A DNA stretch of 64,000 nucleotides from Anaerococcus sp. Marseille-Q5996 (GCF_946893725.1 NZ_CAMPPE010000002.1:124001-188000); one strand, 5' to 3'; counted from the stretch's first letter, positions 16,864 to 27,307 are shown. Numbers and translations: made by a program. Notes: a model not told the origin generated them from the sequence alone.

Positions 16864-18219
16864 ATGCAAAATTTACAAAAAGAGAAATATAAAGATTATT
16901 TTGAAGGTAAAACTTACAATATAACCACATTTGGTTGCCAGATGAATGAACACGATTCTGAACGTATTTCTTATATACTAGAGGATTTGGGATACACTTA
17001 CACAAGCAATAGAGAAGAAGCTGACTTTATTATATTTAATACCTGCTTGGTTAGAGAAAATGCAGAATTAAAACTATATGGTCAAGTTTCATCCTTAAAA
17101 AAACTTAAGAAAGAACATCCGGAAAAAATTATTTCTGTATCTGGATGCATGATGCAAACAAGCGAAGCTCGTCAGGTAATAATCGATAAGCATCCTGAAG
17201 TTGACATCATATTTGGAACAAAAAATATAAACTCTCTAGGAGATTTGATATTTAGATATCTAGAAACGGGTGAAAGGGTTATTGATATTTCTACAGATGC
17301 AGTAAAGGATGATTTTGAAAAATACAATTCCACAAATGATTTCCAAGCCTATGTCAATATCATGCGAGGATGCGATAATTATTGTACTTATTGTATAGTA
17401 CCAGAATCACGTGGACGTGAAGAATCTAGACGACCATATTCAATTATTGAAGAAGTTGAATATTTAGTCTCTCAAGGTTTTAAAGAATTTACCTTGCTTG
17501 GACAAAACGTAAACTCATACGGAAACAACACAGACTATGATTTTACTTTCCCAGAATTATTAGCAAGAGTTGCTAAAATTCCAGGTGTAAAAAGACTAAG
17601 ATTTACTTCAAGCCACCCAAAAGATTTATCAGATGAACTTATAGAAGTTATGCGTGATAATGACAACATTTGTAATTACTTCCACCTTCCGATGCAGTCA
17701 GGTTCAGATGAAGTATTAAAGAAAATGAACCGTCATTATACAATAGAAAAATATTTGGAGAGAGCCAATAAACTAAAAGAAGAAATTCCAGGCATTGCCC
17801 TTTCAACAGATATTATAGTAGGTTTTCCTACAGAAACAGAAGAAGATTTCCAAAAAACAGTTGAAGCTTGTAAAAAAGTTGGATTTGACTCAGCTTACAC
17901 CTTTAAATACTCACCTAGACCAAAAACAGTTGCAGCAAAATACCCAACAATAGATGATGATATAGTCCAAGACAGATTCCAAAGACTTTTAGATGAGCTC
18001 TACCCAATGTTTAATGAAAAAAATGCTGAATATGTAGGTAAAACTGTAGAAGTATTATTAGAATCAGAATCAAAAAATAATCCTGAAATCTTAACCGGAA
18101 GGACCGATACATTTAAATTAGTTCACGTAAAAGCACCAAAAGAATTAATTGGTGAATTTGTAAATGTAAAAATCACCGACCATACATCATTTACTATATC
18201 AGGAGACTTGGTAAATTAA
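16864..18219 (+). CDS. miaB: tRNA-2-methylthio-N6-dimethylallyladenosine synthase MiaB
   Basis: MiaB adds a methylthio group to i6A37 of tRNA. The UPF0004 domain carries TFGCQMNEHDSE and further cysteines at NTCLVRENA and SGCMMQ for the auxiliary 4Fe-4S cluster. The radical-SAM motif is RGCDNYCTYCIVP (CxxxCxxC), and a C-terminal TRAM domain follows. The 451-residue length is typical. The ribosome site GAGGA lies in front of the ATG, just behind the preceding terminator. Confidence 0.96.
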   Translation: MQNLQKEKYKDYFEGKTYNITTFGCQMNEHDSERISYILEDLGYTYTSNREEADFIIFNTCLVRENAELKLYGQVSSLKKLKKEHPEKIISVSGCMMQTSEARQVIIDKHPEVDIIFGTKNINSLGDLIFRYLETGERVIDISTDAVKDDFEKYNSTNDFQAYVNIMRGCDNYCTYCIVPESRGREESRRPYSIIEEVEYLVSQGFKEFTLLGQNVNSYGNNTDYDFTFPELLARVAKIPGVKRLRFTSSHPKDLSDELIEVMRDNDNICNYFHLPMQSGSDEVLKKMNRHYTIEKYLERANKLKEEIPGIALSTDIIVGFPTETEEDFQKTVEACKKVGFDSAYTFKYSPRPKTVAAKYPTIDDDIVQDRFQRLLDELYPMFNEKNAEYVGKTVEVLLESESKNNPEILTGRTDTFKLVHVKAPKELIGEFVNVKITDHTSFTISGDLVN

Positions 18220-18235
18220 TTATCAAATCAACTAT

Positions 18236-18264
18236 GGATAATACAAACTATTTATTATCCTTTT
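18236..18264 (+). terminator. weak terminator-like hairpin after miaB
   Basis: GGATAATA (18236-18243) and TATTATCC (18253-18260) form an AU-rich stem with a 9-base loop, followed by TTTT. It separates miaB from the V-ATPase operon, but the stem is weak. Confidence 0.5.
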
Positions 18265-18317
18265 AAAGAAAGGTTATAAGTGATATTATTTTTCTGTAGG
18301 GAGAAAAGAGGCGATAA

Positions 18318-19298
18318 ATGAGAGATGTATTAGTAAAAGCCAAGGCAAAGATGGGCAGAATGCCAGATAATGATTTGTATCTTGCCTTAGCAAATGAAGG
18401 TGACATAGACAAAAAAATTGATATTCTTTCAAAAGCTTATCCTGAAGTTGACAATAGGAAAGATAAAAGATCCCTGGAAGATGAAAATTTCAACTGGATC
18501 TTTGGTGAACTAAAAAGCATTGACTATTTCTTGCATGGAATTGAAAGTGAATTTTTTAATTTATACTTTTCAAAATATGAAATATTATTTTTGCAAGAAG
18601 TTATTGAATCACTTGTAAATAAAAATTACAAAAGAAATTATCAAAGTTTTAAAGTTAACCTTCTATCTAAAAATTTTATTCTAGATGAAGATATGGCCTT
18701 AGAATCTTTTGTAATTGCAAATAAAGCTAGTAAATATTATAGAGTGCTGCTTCCATTTTTAAATGAAAATATGGAAGCAGAGTCTATAATATTTTTATCT
18801 TCAAACGCTTTAATCAAATTTTATTATCGTAGTTTACTAAAACTGGCTAAAAAATTTAATAGTAAAGAGCGTAAGCAAATAGAGAAATTTTTAGGTGAAG
18901 AAATTAATTTACTTAATTTTGAGATGCTTTATAGGCTAAAATCCTATTATAATAGGAATGATGGAGATGTTTTTAACTACCTCATTGAAGGAGGAAATAA
19001 CTTTAACGGGCAGAGGCTAAAAGAATTGGCTGAAATGCCCAAGATAGATTTCCTTGAGAAAATGAGTGCTAGTAAATATAAAAATATATTCAATGAATAT
19101 ACCCATACTCATAAAGAAATCAGAAAAAAGGAATTAAAACTTTATTATGGTGAAATAACCAAGCAAGAGTCTGACATCCTATATGTGATTTCTGCAATGA
19201 ATATATTGTTTATAAGTGATGAAAACATCGATGCACTTTTGGAAGTTGATGAGTCTTTCACAGTTGAGGAAGCTATGGAATATCTAATAGTGAGGTAA
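18318..19298 (+). CDS. ntpC: V-type ATPase subunit C
   Basis: Subunit C is the socket that joins the central stalk to the membrane proteolipid ring. This 326-residue protein is rich in helices, aligns by context and by the family's repeated three-part helical pattern, and ends with a GEITKQESDILYVISAMN-type segment. It opens the ATPase operon, whereas in Enterococcus ntpC lies mid-operon. The next gene starts two bases after the stop. Sequence motifs of this subunit are weak, so the call leans on operon position. Confidence 0.8.
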   Translation: MRDVLVKAKAKMGRMPDNDLYLALANEGDIDKKIDILSKAYPEVDNRKDKRSLEDENFNWIFGELKSIDYFLHGIESEFFNLYFSKYEILFLQEVIESLVNKNYKRNYQSFKVNLLSKNFILDEDMALESFVIANKASKYYRVLLPFLNENMEAESIIFLSSNALIKFYYRSLLKLAKKFNSKERKQIEKFLGEEINLLNFEMLYRLKSYYNRNDGDVFNYLIEGGNNFNGQRLKELAEMPKIDFLEKMSASKYKNIFNEYTHTHKEIRKKELKLYYGEITKQESDILYVISAMNILFISDENIDALLEVDESFTVEEAMEYLIVR

Positions 19299-19300
19299 TA

Positions 19301-20179
19301 ATGGCAGTAGAAAAAATGTACCTGGTAAATATGATATCCGATAAAAAAAATCTGGACAGTTTTTTGGAAGATGTAATTAATATTGGTGATATTGAGCCAC
19401 TTGATTCATTTAACCAAATTACAAACAGAACTTTTAACATAAAAGCAAGCGCTGAAAATGTTGGAATAACCGAAGATATTAATAAATTATCAGGATTTAG
19501 TAGAGATGATGATGGATATACAGCAAAACTTGAAGAAATCAAAAATACTTTAGGTCTTGATGATAATCCAAAAAATGGCCAATTGCTTGACCATGACAGA
19601 GTCGATGAACTTTATAACAAACTTAAGGTTTTATCAGACAGAAAAGCAGAACTAGAAGAAAAATCAAAACAACTTGAAGTTTATAAGAGAAATCTAGATA
19701 CACTTAAAAAGCACAATATTGATATAGAAAAAATTCAAAATCTTAAATATTTTGAGTATAGATTTGGAGAAGTTACTGAAGATGGACGTTTCATATTAAA
19801 AAATAATTACGAAAATATCCCATCTTTAATCATCCATTTAGATGAAGATGTTGATCAAGCAAGTTTGAATGCACTAAATGAAATCTACGCAATAGATGAA
19901 GCAACCTTTAGTTTAAATGAGAAAACTAATGCAATTTTAGAAAATGAGAGAGAGAACACTCGAAATGTTTCGCTAAAACTTGATCAAGAGTACTCATTAA
20001 GAACAAAAAATGAATCAAATCTCATTTATAACGAAATTATGCAAGCTGCTTCAGAAAGAGAAAATAAAATCAATGTAGATTATCAATCTAGAATTAATAA
20101 TATGGATAAGATTTATAGCAAATATAAAGATGAAGTTGTAGAAAAAATAGTTGATTTTTTAGTAGATGCTGAGAGTTAA
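19301..20179 (+). CDS. V-type ATPase subunit I, N-terminal part with stalk-like tail
   Basis: This 292-residue protein starts like subunit I (MAVEKMYLVNMISDKKNLD). It has a first coiled coil (about 80-140) and a YFEYRFGEVTEDG segment at about 150-162 that matches the proximal lobe of the family. It lacks the membrane domain, which is in the next gene. The last 90 residues form a charged helix ending in DEVVEKIVDFLV, which looks like peripheral-stalk subunit H/G. No separate subunit H gene is present in the operon. The split and the possible H fusion are inferences. Confidence 0.65.
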   Translation: MAVEKMYLVNMISDKKNLDSFLEDVINIGDIEPLDSFNQITNRTFNIKASAENVGITEDINKLSGFSRDDDGYTAKLEEIKNTLGLDDNPKNGQLLDHDRVDELYNKLKVLSDRKAELEEKSKQLEVYKRNLDTLKKHNIDIEKIQNLKYFEYRFGEVTEDGRFILKNNYENIPSLIIHLDEDVDQASLNALNEIYAIDEATFSLNEKTNAILENERENTRNVSLKLDQEYSLRTKNESNLIYNEIMQAASERENKINVDYQSRINNMDKIYSKYKDEVVEKIVDFLVDAES

Positions 20180-20194
20180 TCAAAAGGAATGAAA

Positions 20195-22252
20195 ATGGAA
20201 GGTAATCAAAAACTTGATAACATTAAATTAGCGAATGGTAAAGATTATCTACAGAATAGGGCTAAAAATATCAAAGAAAATTTTAAAATATACGAAAAAT
20301 CTAAGATACACCTGAGTAAATCTTTAGAAAATACAAGTAAGAATAGTTACATAGATGCTGAATTGATTGATAATGATAAGAAATCAAATTCTATAAATAA
20401 TAATCATTCAAAAAAATCTCATGATCCAAGAATTAATAATTATGATTTACTGGATAATCAAAGCTATTTATTAGTATATCCTAAAAAAGTTAATAAAGAT
20501 TTAACTAGAACAATAAATACTTTAGGTTTTGTAGATAACCAAGTTCCAAGAGAAATTAATCTAGACAATATAGACATTGAAATAGATAATACAAAAAATA
20601 AAATTGAGCAAATAAATGATGAAATAAATAATTTAATGGCCGATAATAAGAATCTGATTGATTCAATAACTTATAATATAGCTTACGAAAAAGAAGCTAG
20701 TGACTATCAAAATAGCATGGCTTTTGGTGAAAAATATTTTTATTTTTCTGCCATTGTTGGACAATCCAAACTTAAAAATATGGAAGCTATAGAGAAAAAA
20801 TATTCAGACACTAATATTATTTCAAAAGACTTAATGAATGATTTCTCTAAGAAAAAAAATGATGACAAAAAGAATGATAATAAGCAAACAAACAAAAATG
20901 AAGAAAGTTATTTGCTTGTTTATCCAGAAAAGGTAAAAAAAGACGTATCTCGTTCTATAAATACCTTGGGATTTGTTGATAATGAAATTCCTGAAAATGC
21001 TAATATAAATAGTATTGATCAAGAATATAAAGATGTAAATAAAGAACTTTTAAGCATCAATCAGCAAATTAACGAAATTAACAGACAATATGAAGATGTA
21101 ATGGATAATATTTCTTATTCACTAAATTATGCGCAAAAGTCAGAAGAATTAAAAACTACAATGGCTCAAGGGGATAAATACTTTTACCTATCAGGCTGGG
21201 TTCCAGAATCTGAAGTTAACAAATTTAAGGCTTTAGAAAACAAATATGATAATACAATTTTAAATACAAAAGACGTTGAAAGTATTAGCCAATCACCACC
21301 GACTAGGTTGAAAAACAATTCACTATTTAGACCTTTTGAATTTTTGGTTAATATGTATGGTGCTCCAAACTACGATGAGATTGATCCTACACCATTTTTT
21401 GCAATCACCTATTTACTTTTATATGGATTAATGTTTGGGGATTTGGGACAAGGTTTAGTATTTATAGCTATAGGTTTGTGGTTGTCAAAGAAAAATAAAA
21501 TATTTGGTGGATTGATAAAAAGAATAGGCATTTCTGCATCAATTTTTGGACTTATGTATGGTTCATTTTTTGGTCGTGAGGACTTAATTCCAGCCTTACT
21601 TATCAAACCATTTGATAATATTATGACTGTTTTAATAGCATCCGTTGCCTTCGGTGTTAGCCTTATGGTAATTTCTTATCTAATAGGTATTTACAATAAG
21701 GTTTCTAAACAACACAATATTGAAGAAGGTATATTTGGTAAGGAAGGTTTAGCAGGCCTTATGATGATGCTTTCCTTTATCATCATTGTTTTAAATATAG
21801 TAAACATTAGCCCAATACCTATGCCAGTCGGACTAGTTTTACTAATATTATCTATTGTTATGATGATATTTAAACAACCTATAGCGAGAAAACTTGAAGG
21901 TAAAAAACGTCTATATGAGCAATCTAAAGGAGATTACTATGTAGAAAGTTCATTTTCTATTATAGAAGCACTTCTTTCAGTTTTTTCAAACCTAGTATCC
22001 TTTACTAGAGTAGGTGCCTTTGCTATAAACCACGTTGGTTTATACATGGCCTTTGAAGTTATGGCCAAACTTGCGGGCGGAGGCATAATTGGTTTCATAA
22101 TTTTAGTTTTAGGTAATGCTTTAATTATCGGTCTTGAAGGAATGATAGTATTCATTCAGGGCTTAAGACTAGAATTTTATGAAATGTTTAGCAAGTATTA
22201 TGAAGGTAACGGTCGATTATTTAAACCAATCGGAAAAAAATCAAATAACTAA
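20195..22252 (+). CDS. ntpI: V-type ATPase subunit I, distal lobes and membrane domain
   Basis: This is the membrane stator subunit that forms the ion half-channels. The ATG at 20195 is preferred because AAGG lies seven bases before it, while the ATG at 20189 has no spacing. A polar leader (1-89) is followed by two copies of the distal-lobe module, each starting SYLLVYP and containing INTLGFVDN (from 20462 and 20906). Copy two ends in the conserved YLSGWVPE; copy one has YFSAIVGQ. The membrane domain starts near RPFEFLVNMYGAPNY, with FGDLGQG and several helices. Total length is 685 residues. Confidence 0.85.
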   Translation: MEGNQKLDNIKLANGKDYLQNRAKNIKENFKIYEKSKIHLSKSLENTSKNSYIDAELIDNDKKSNSINNNHSKKSHDPRINNYDLLDNQSYLLVYPKKVNKDLTRTINTLGFVDNQVPREINLDNIDIEIDNTKNKIEQINDEINNLMADNKNLIDSITYNIAYEKEASDYQNSMAFGEKYFYFSAIVGQSKLKNMEAIEKKYSDTNIISKDLMNDFSKKKNDDKKNDNKQTNKNEESYLLVYPEKVKKDVSRSINTLGFVDNEIPENANINSIDQEYKDVNKELLSINQQINEINRQYEDVMDNISYSLNYAQKSEELKTTMAQGDKYFYLSGWVPESEVNKFKALENKYDNTILNTKDVESISQSPPTRLKNNSLFRPFEFLVNMYGAPNYDEIDPTPFFAITYLLLYGLMFGDLGQGLVFIAIGLWLSKKNKIFGGLIKRIGISASIFGLMYGSFFGREDLIPALLIKPFDNIMTVLIASVAFGVSLMVISYLIGIYNKVSKQHNIEEGIFGKEGLAGLMMMLSFIIIVLNIVNISPIPMPVGLVLLILSIVMMIFKQPIARKLEGKKRLYEQSKGDYYVESSFSIIEALLSVFSNLVSFTRVGAFAINHVGLYMAFEVMAKLAGGGIIGFIILVLGNALIIGLEGMIVFIQGLRLEFYEMFSKYYEGNGRLFKPIGKKSNN

Positions 22253-22269
22253 ATTGGAAAGGAAAAGTT

Positions 22270-22707
22270 ATGATTAAAAACATAGGATTATTAGCACTAG
22301 CAGTAGTAGTAATTACAATTTATTCAGGTATTTACCTATTAAAAACAAATGATGACCCATCAAAAGATAAAATAAAAAAAGCACTTAAAATAAACTTAAC
22401 AACATTTGTGCCACTTATGGCTATGATAATAGTTTTACTTTTACCAGCAAATGCAAAAGCAGCTGCAAGTGAAGCTGCATCAGCAACTGCTTCAAATGTA
22501 GAAGGACTAAAATACATTGGTGCTGCCTTATCAACAGGTCTTGCAACAATAGGAACTGGTTATGCAGTAGGTACAGTAGGATCTGCAGCACTTGGAGCAA
22601 TCTCAGAAGACCAATCAATCTTAGGACGTACAATCATCTTCGTAGGTCTTGCTGAAGGTATAGCAATCTTCGGTGTTATCATCTCAATCCTTATTTTATA
22701 CGCATAA
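22270..22707 (+). CDS. ntpK: V-type ATPase proteolipid subunit K
   Basis: This is the rotor-ring subunit, 145 residues. The N-terminal half has two hydrophobic segments (about 4-23 and 46-63) and an Ala/Ser-rich linker. The C-terminal half is a classical proteolipid hairpin: Gly-rich GLATIGTGYAVGTVGSAALG, the loop SEDQSILGR, then FVGLAEGIAIFG with the ion-binding Glu. The N-terminal hairpin has no ion-binding carboxylate, so each subunit carries one site. Other clostridial K subunits share this layout. Confidence 0.9.
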   Translation: MIKNIGLLALAVVVITIYSGIYLLKTNDDPSKDKIKKALKINLTTFVPLMAMIIVLLLPANAKAAASEAASATASNVEGLKYIGAALSTGLATIGTGYAVGTVGSAALGAISEDQSILGRTIIFVGLAEGIAIFGVIISILILYA

Positions 22708-22708
22708 A

Positions 22709-22948
22709 ATGAAGGCAAAAATATTAACTAACGACCCAAGTCTTATTGTAATGTTTAGACTTGGGTCTATTGAAGGAAAGCTAGTTGCTGACCCTGATGA
22801 GGCCGATGAAGACTTTAAGGCTTCATTAAAAGATAATAATCTTGCGGTTCTAATTTTGACTAAAACAGTAGAATCTTGGATTGAGGAAGAAGTCAGAACT
22901 CATAGGGAAGCTGAGGCAACTCCTTTAATTGTAGTCATTGATGGTTAA
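22709..22948 (+). CDS. ntpG: V-type ATPase subunit F (short form)
   Basis: This is the central-stalk subunit. The ATG at 22709 (MKAKILTNDPSLI) was chosen; it lies one base after the subunit K stop and has no clear ribosome site, so it is likely coupled. The 79 residues carry the Rossmann-like core MFRLGSI...DPDEADEDF...LAVLILTKTV and end at TPLIVVIDG. Family members usually run to about 100 residues, with a C-terminal GSTG...helix that is missing here. Confidence 0.8.
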   Translation: MKAKILTNDPSLIVMFRLGSIEGKLVADPDEADEDFKASLKDNNLAVLILTKTVESWIEEEVRTHREAEATPLIVVIDG

Positions 22949-22959
22949 TTGGAGGTATT

Positions 22960-23565
22960 ATGCTTGATATAAATCAAAAACTAACAACCTTTAGAAAAAT
23001 GGTTTGGGATGAAGAAAAAGCAAGAAGTAACGAAGAATTATATAATTCTACAAATATAAATAGTGAACAAATTGATGAAAAAAAAGCTAGTCTGGAAAAA
23101 GAGCTAAAATCAACTTTAGAAAACCGTAAAAGTTTTGCAACTATTCGTAGCAATGAAAGAGTATCAAAACTTGAAGAAGAACAGAAAACAAATTTTTATG
23201 CTCACAAAGAACTCTTACTAAATGACCTAGTAGGAGAAATTAAAGATAAGCTTAATGATTATACAAAAACAGATGGATATAAAAATTCTCTAGGAGAAAA
23301 GATTGAGAATGCGCTTAGTGAATTAAATGAAAGTGCAGATAATTTTGATATTTTATTAAGAGAAACTGATAAGGATTTAGTAAACTATCCTAATATAAAA
23401 ACTTTAGATGATAAGTATATTGGTGGATTTATCTTAAAAGCAAAAGATGAATCATTTCAATACAACCAAACTTATCTAAAAAAAATCGAAGAGAAACAAT
23501 ATGAAATAGGAAAAACCTTATACAATCTGTTTGAAAGTGAGAGTTTTAATGAATCCAACAATTAA
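22960..23565 (+). CDS. ntpE: V-type ATPase subunit E
   Basis: This is the peripheral-stalk subunit, 201 residues. It has a long charged N-terminal helix (about 1-95) and a mixed C-terminal domain with LDDKYIGGFILKAKD near residues 148-162, matching the family's GGVVL..-type strand. The ribosome site GGAGG is good. It overlaps the start of subunit A by 17 bases. Confidence 0.82.
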   Translation: MLDINQKLTTFRKMVWDEEKARSNEELYNSTNINSEQIDEKKASLEKELKSTLENRKSFATIRSNERVSKLEEEQKTNFYAHKELLLNDLVGEIKDKLNDYTKTDGYKNSLGEKIENALSELNESADNFDILLRETDKDLVNYPNIKTLDDKYIGGFILKAKDESFQYNQTYLKKIEEKQYEIGKTLYNLFESESFNESNN

Positions 23566-25300
23566 AACAATAAATGGTCCAGTAGTTGTAGCAAAAAATG
23601 CAAGCTCGCTAAAAATACGAGAAATGGTCTCAGTAGGAAAATTAAAACTTATTGGTGAAGTCATTTCTGTAGATGGTGAAAATGCTACTATCCAGGTTTA
23701 TGAAGATACATCAGGACTTGCTGCAAATGAAGAAATAATTTCAACAGGTAGACCACTTTCAGTAAGACTTGGGCCTGGACTACTTAAAAATATGTTTGAT
23801 GGTATCGAAAGACCACTTAAAAAAATTATGGATGAAAATGGTGCTTTTATTCCATCGGGGATCGGTTTTGAAAACCTGGATGAAGAAAAGTCATGGGAAG
23901 TAGATATAAAAGTAGCGGTGGGTGATACTATAAATGTAGGTGATATATACGCCACAATTATGGAAACAAAAACTATCGAACATAGACTAATGTCTACTGT
24001 GGATGGTGAAATTACAGAAGTAAAACCATCAGGCACATATAAATTAGAAGATACTATTGTAAAAGTAAAAACAAATAAGGGCGAAGAAGAATTAAAACTT
24101 TACCAATATTGGCCAGTTAGAAATCCACGTCCAGTTAAAAAGGTTAGACCACTTGAGCTATTGTTAAATACTGGACAAAGAGTCCTTGATGTTTTTTTTC
24201 CAGTAGCTAAGGGTGGTACAGTAGCAATCCCAGGCGGATTTGGTACTGGAAAAACTATGCTTCAACACCAATTTGCCCAATACGCAGATGCTGATATCAT
24301 TATCTATATCGGTTGTGGTGAACGTGGAAACGAAATGACTCAAGTACTAGAAGAGTTCCCAGAACTTATTGACCCAAATACTGGTTATGGTTTGATGGAG
24401 CGTACAATTCTTATAGCAAATACATCAAACATGCCAGTGGCTGCCCGTGAAGCATCGATATATACTGGAATTACAATTGCTGAATATTTTAGAGATATGG
24501 GCTATCACGTAGCCCTAATGGCTGACTCTACATCTAGATGGGCAGAGGCCTTAAGAGAGATTTCTGGTCGTTTGGAAGAAATCCCAGCTGAAGAAGGATA
24601 TCCAGCATATCTTGGATCAAGACTATCTCAATTTTATGAAAGAGCAGGATACTTTACAAACTTAAATGGATCTGAAGGATCAGTTACTCTTATCGGTGCA
24701 GTTTCTCCATCAGGTGGGGACTTCTCAGAACCAGTTACTGAAAATACAAGAAGATCTGTAAATGTATTCTTAGGGCTTGATAGGAAACTGGCTTACTCAC
24801 GCCATTACCCAGCGATTAACTGGCTAACATCATACTCAAACTACGTTGATACTATGAGATCTTACTACCAAGAAAAAACTGGAGAAGATATCATTGCAGT
24901 TCGTAATGAACTTATGAATGTTCTATTACAAGAAGATGAGGTACGTTCTATCCTTATGCTTGTAGGTAAGGATGCTCTATCAGATGCTCAAAGAAATATT
25001 TTAGATGTATCAGAACTGATTAGAGTAGGATTTTTACAACAAAATGCCTATAACGATACTGATAAGTACGTACCATTAGAAAAACAAATTGAAATGCTAA
25101 ATGTAATTAGAAATTATTATCATAAATCAGCAGAAGCAATTGTAAATGGTGTGCCATATAACAAGGCCTATGACTCAGAACTTATAAATGACATTACACA
25201 AATGAAATACACCATAAAAAATGATGAACTAGATAAATTTACTATTTTAAATAACAAACTAGAATCTCATTTCTTAGGACTTAGAGGAGGCGAATATTAA
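23549..25300 (+). CDS. ntpA: V-type ATPase catalytic subunit A
   Basis: This is the ATP-hydrolysing subunit, 583 residues from the ATG at 23549 ([13 protein letters not shown]). A TTG six codons upstream is possible but less likely. The P-loop is PGGFGTGKT near residue 226, followed by [11 protein letters not shown]. The bulge domain (about 110-185) identifies it as subunit [29 protein letters not shown] is conserved. It starts inside the end of subunit E, and its stop overlaps subunit B by one base. Confidence 0.97.
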   Translation: MNPTIKTINGPVVVAKNASSLKIREMVSVGKLKLIGEVISVDGENATIQVYEDTSGLAANEEIISTGRPLSVRLGPGLLKNMFDGIERPLKKIMDENGAFIPSGIGFENLDEEKSWEVDIKVAVGDTINVGDIYATIMETKTIEHRLMSTVDGEITEVKPSGTYKLEDTIVKVKTNKGEEELKLYQYWPVRNPRPVKKVRPLELLLNTGQRVLDVFFPVAKGGTVAIPGGFGTGKTMLQHQFAQYADADIIIYIGCGERGNEMTQVLEEFPELIDPNTGYGLMERTILIANTSNMPVAAREASIYTGITIAEYFRDMGYHVALMADSTSRWAEALREISGRLEEIPAEEGYPAYLGSRLSQFYERAGYFTNLNGSEGSVTLIGAVSPSGGDFSEPVTENTRRSVNVFLGLDRKLAYSRHYPAINWLTSYSNYVDTMRSYYQEKTGEDIIAVRNELMNVLLQEDEVRSILMLVGKDALSDAQRNILDVSELIRVGFLQQNAYNDTDKYVPLEKQIEMLNVIRNYYHKSAEAIVNGVPYNKAYDSELINDITQMKYTIKNDELDKFTILNNKLESHFLGLRGGEY

Positions 25301-26676
25301 TGCGTAAAGAATATACAAAAGTTAAAAGAATCGAATCCTCAATCATTGAAATAGAAAACGTAGCAGATGTAACATACAACGCCGTAGTTTCTGTTAATGC
25401 CCTAGGAATGGATTTTGTAGGACAAGTTGTAAAAATAGATGAAGAAACTATATATATAGAAGTTTTTGGTAATACCCAAGATTTTTCTTTAGATGATATA
25501 GTAATTTCATTTGAAGAAAAACCACTTGCAATCCCTTTAAGCGAAAAAATTCTTGGTCGTAGCTTTGATGGGCTTGCCAGGCCAATCGATAATGGTGGTG
25601 AAATATATGCTGAAAAATCATATTCAGTTGAAGGTGAACCGCTAAATCCTGTAGCTCGTGAGTATCCAAGGGACTTTATCCAAACAGGAATATCAGCCAT
25701 TGATACTCTAACAACCCTAATCCGTGGACAAAAACTACCTATTTTTTCAGGTTATGGTTTATCTCATAATCAAATTGCAGCTCAAATAGTTAGACAAGCA
25801 AAACTTAAAACAGATGAAGACTTTGCCTTTGTCTTTGCAGCAATGGGGATTAAAAAAGATGAGGCTATGTTTTTTGAGGACGCCTTTAATAAAGCAGGAG
25901 TCCGCGATAAGGTTGTAATGTATCAAAACTTAGCCGATAGCCCAATTATGGAAAGATTAATAGCGCCAAAATGTGCCTTAACTGCAGCTGAATACTTGGC
26001 TTATGAAAAAGGCTACCATGTTTTAGTAATAATCACTGATATGACATCATATTCAGAAGCTTTGCGTGAAGTTTCATCTATTAGACAAGAAGTTCCATCA
26101 CGTAAGGGTTATCCCGGATACTTATATTCTGACTTAGCTACTTTATATGAGAGGGCCGGTATGATTCGTGGAAGAAATGGATCTGTAACTCTTATTCCGA
26201 TTTTAACAATGCCAAATGATGATATAACCCACCCAGTTCCTGACTTGACAGGTTATATCACAGAGGGGCAAATTGTAATTGATAGGGGATTATTTAACAA
26301 AGGAATATACCCACCGATCAATGTACTGCCATCACTTTCTCGTCTTATGAAAGATGGGATTGGTGAAGGATATACACGAGCTGACCACGAAGACTTGATG
26401 AATCAAATTTATGAATCTTATTCTCACGTAGGTGAAGTAAGAAATATTGCTCAAATAGTTGGTGAGGATGATTTATCTGATATTGATAAAAAATACCTAG
26501 AATTTGGGGATGAATTCGAAAAAAGATTCTTATCTCAAGATCCAACTGAAAATAGAGAGCTTGATGAGTCTTTAGATTTAGGTTGGGAGATTTTAAATAT
26601 CTTACCTAGAACAGAGTTACACAGAGTAAGTCCTGAAAATCTTGATAAATTCATAGGAAATAAAGATGGAAATTAA
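25300..26676 (+). CDS. ntpB: V-type ATPase subunit B
   Basis: This is the regulatory nucleotide-binding subunit, 458 residues. The P-loop is degenerate ([15 protein letters not shown]), as expected for [14 protein letters not shown] and [20 protein letters not shown] are hallmark segments. It overlaps subunit D by 11 bases. Confidence 0.97.
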   Translation: MRKEYTKVKRIESSIIEIENVADVTYNAVVSVNALGMDFVGQVVKIDEETIYIEVFGNTQDFSLDDIVISFEEKPLAIPLSEKILGRSFDGLARPIDNGGEIYAEKSYSVEGEPLNPVAREYPRDFIQTGISAIDTLTTLIRGQKLPIFSGYGLSHNQIAAQIVRQAKLKTDEDFAFVFAAMGIKKDEAMFFEDAFNKAGVRDKVVMYQNLADSPIMERLIAPKCALTAAEYLAYEKGYHVLVIITDMTSYSEALREVSSIRQEVPSRKGYPGYLYSDLATLYERAGMIRGRNGSVTLIPILTMPNDDITHPVPDLTGYITEGQIVIDRGLFNKGIYPPINVLPSLSRLMKDGIGEGYTRADHEDLMNQIYESYSHVGEVRNIAQIVGEDDLSDIDKKYLEFGDEFEKRFLSQDPTENRELDESLDLGWEILNILPRTELHRVSPENLDKFIGNKDGN

Positions 26677-27307
26677 ATCAACTGCTCCTACCAAGGCAAA
26701 TTTAATTGCAGCAAAAGACCACTTAAAATTATTAAATGGTGGTCTTGATATCCTTGATAAATCAAGAAAAGCACTAATCCAAGCTCACGATAGTAAAATC
26801 AAACAAAGAGATGAATTAAATGATGATGTTAATGATACAATAAAAAAAGTATCAAAAAACTTCAAAAAAGCCATGATCACTATGGGAGAGTCAAAGCTTG
26901 ATGATATTTCAAGAATTGTACCCGTCGATAATAGCATTGAGCTAAAAGAAAATGAATTCATGCAAACAAAGGTTTATGATATAAATTTTGTACCAACGAT
27001 GCTAAATCTGTCTTATTCATTTTATGAAACAAATGAGGCTTTTGACATTGCATTGCTATCATTTAATGAATTAAAATATAAAATTTATAAACTAGCTGAG
27101 CTAGATACTACAATTAATAACCTTGATAGGCAAATTAAAAAAACTAGCAAAAAAGTAAATTCTCTAGAAAAAGTTCAGATACCAAAAACTGAGGAGAGAA
27201 TAAAAACAATATCATCCTTGATAGAAGAAAAGGAAAGAGAAGAATTTTCTAAAACAAAGATGGTTAAGGATAAAAAAATTCGAGATGAAAAAAACACCGC
27301 AAATTAA
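26666..27307 (+). CDS. ntpD: V-type ATPase subunit D
   Basis: This is the central rotor shaft, 213 residues, with long antiparallel helices. The N-terminal [30 protein letters not shown] is the family signature, and a second long helix with [14 protein letters not shown] lies near 155-170. It is the last gene of the operon. A terminator overlaps its stop codon. Confidence 0.94.
   Translation: MEIKSTAPTKANLIAAKDHLKLLNGGLDILDKSRKALIQAHDSKIKQRDELNDDVNDTIKKVSKNFKKAMITMGESKLDDISRIVPVDNSIELKENEFMQTKVYDINFVPTMLNLSYSFYETNEAFDIALLSFNELKYKIYKLAELDTTINNLDRQIKKTSKKVNSLEKVQIPKTEERIKTISSLIEEKEREEFSKTKMVKDKKIRDEKNTAN

Noticed and set aside
19301-20194. Split of V-ATPase subunit I as a simple sequencing frameshift
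   Set aside because: The two frames do not overlap in conserved sequence; the first ends in a stalk-like tail and the second opens with about 90 residues of unrelated polar sequence and a ribosome site.
23531-23548. TTG start for V-ATPase subunit A
   Set aside because: The family begins with the [12 protein letters not shown]-type segment, so the ATG at 23549 is the better start.
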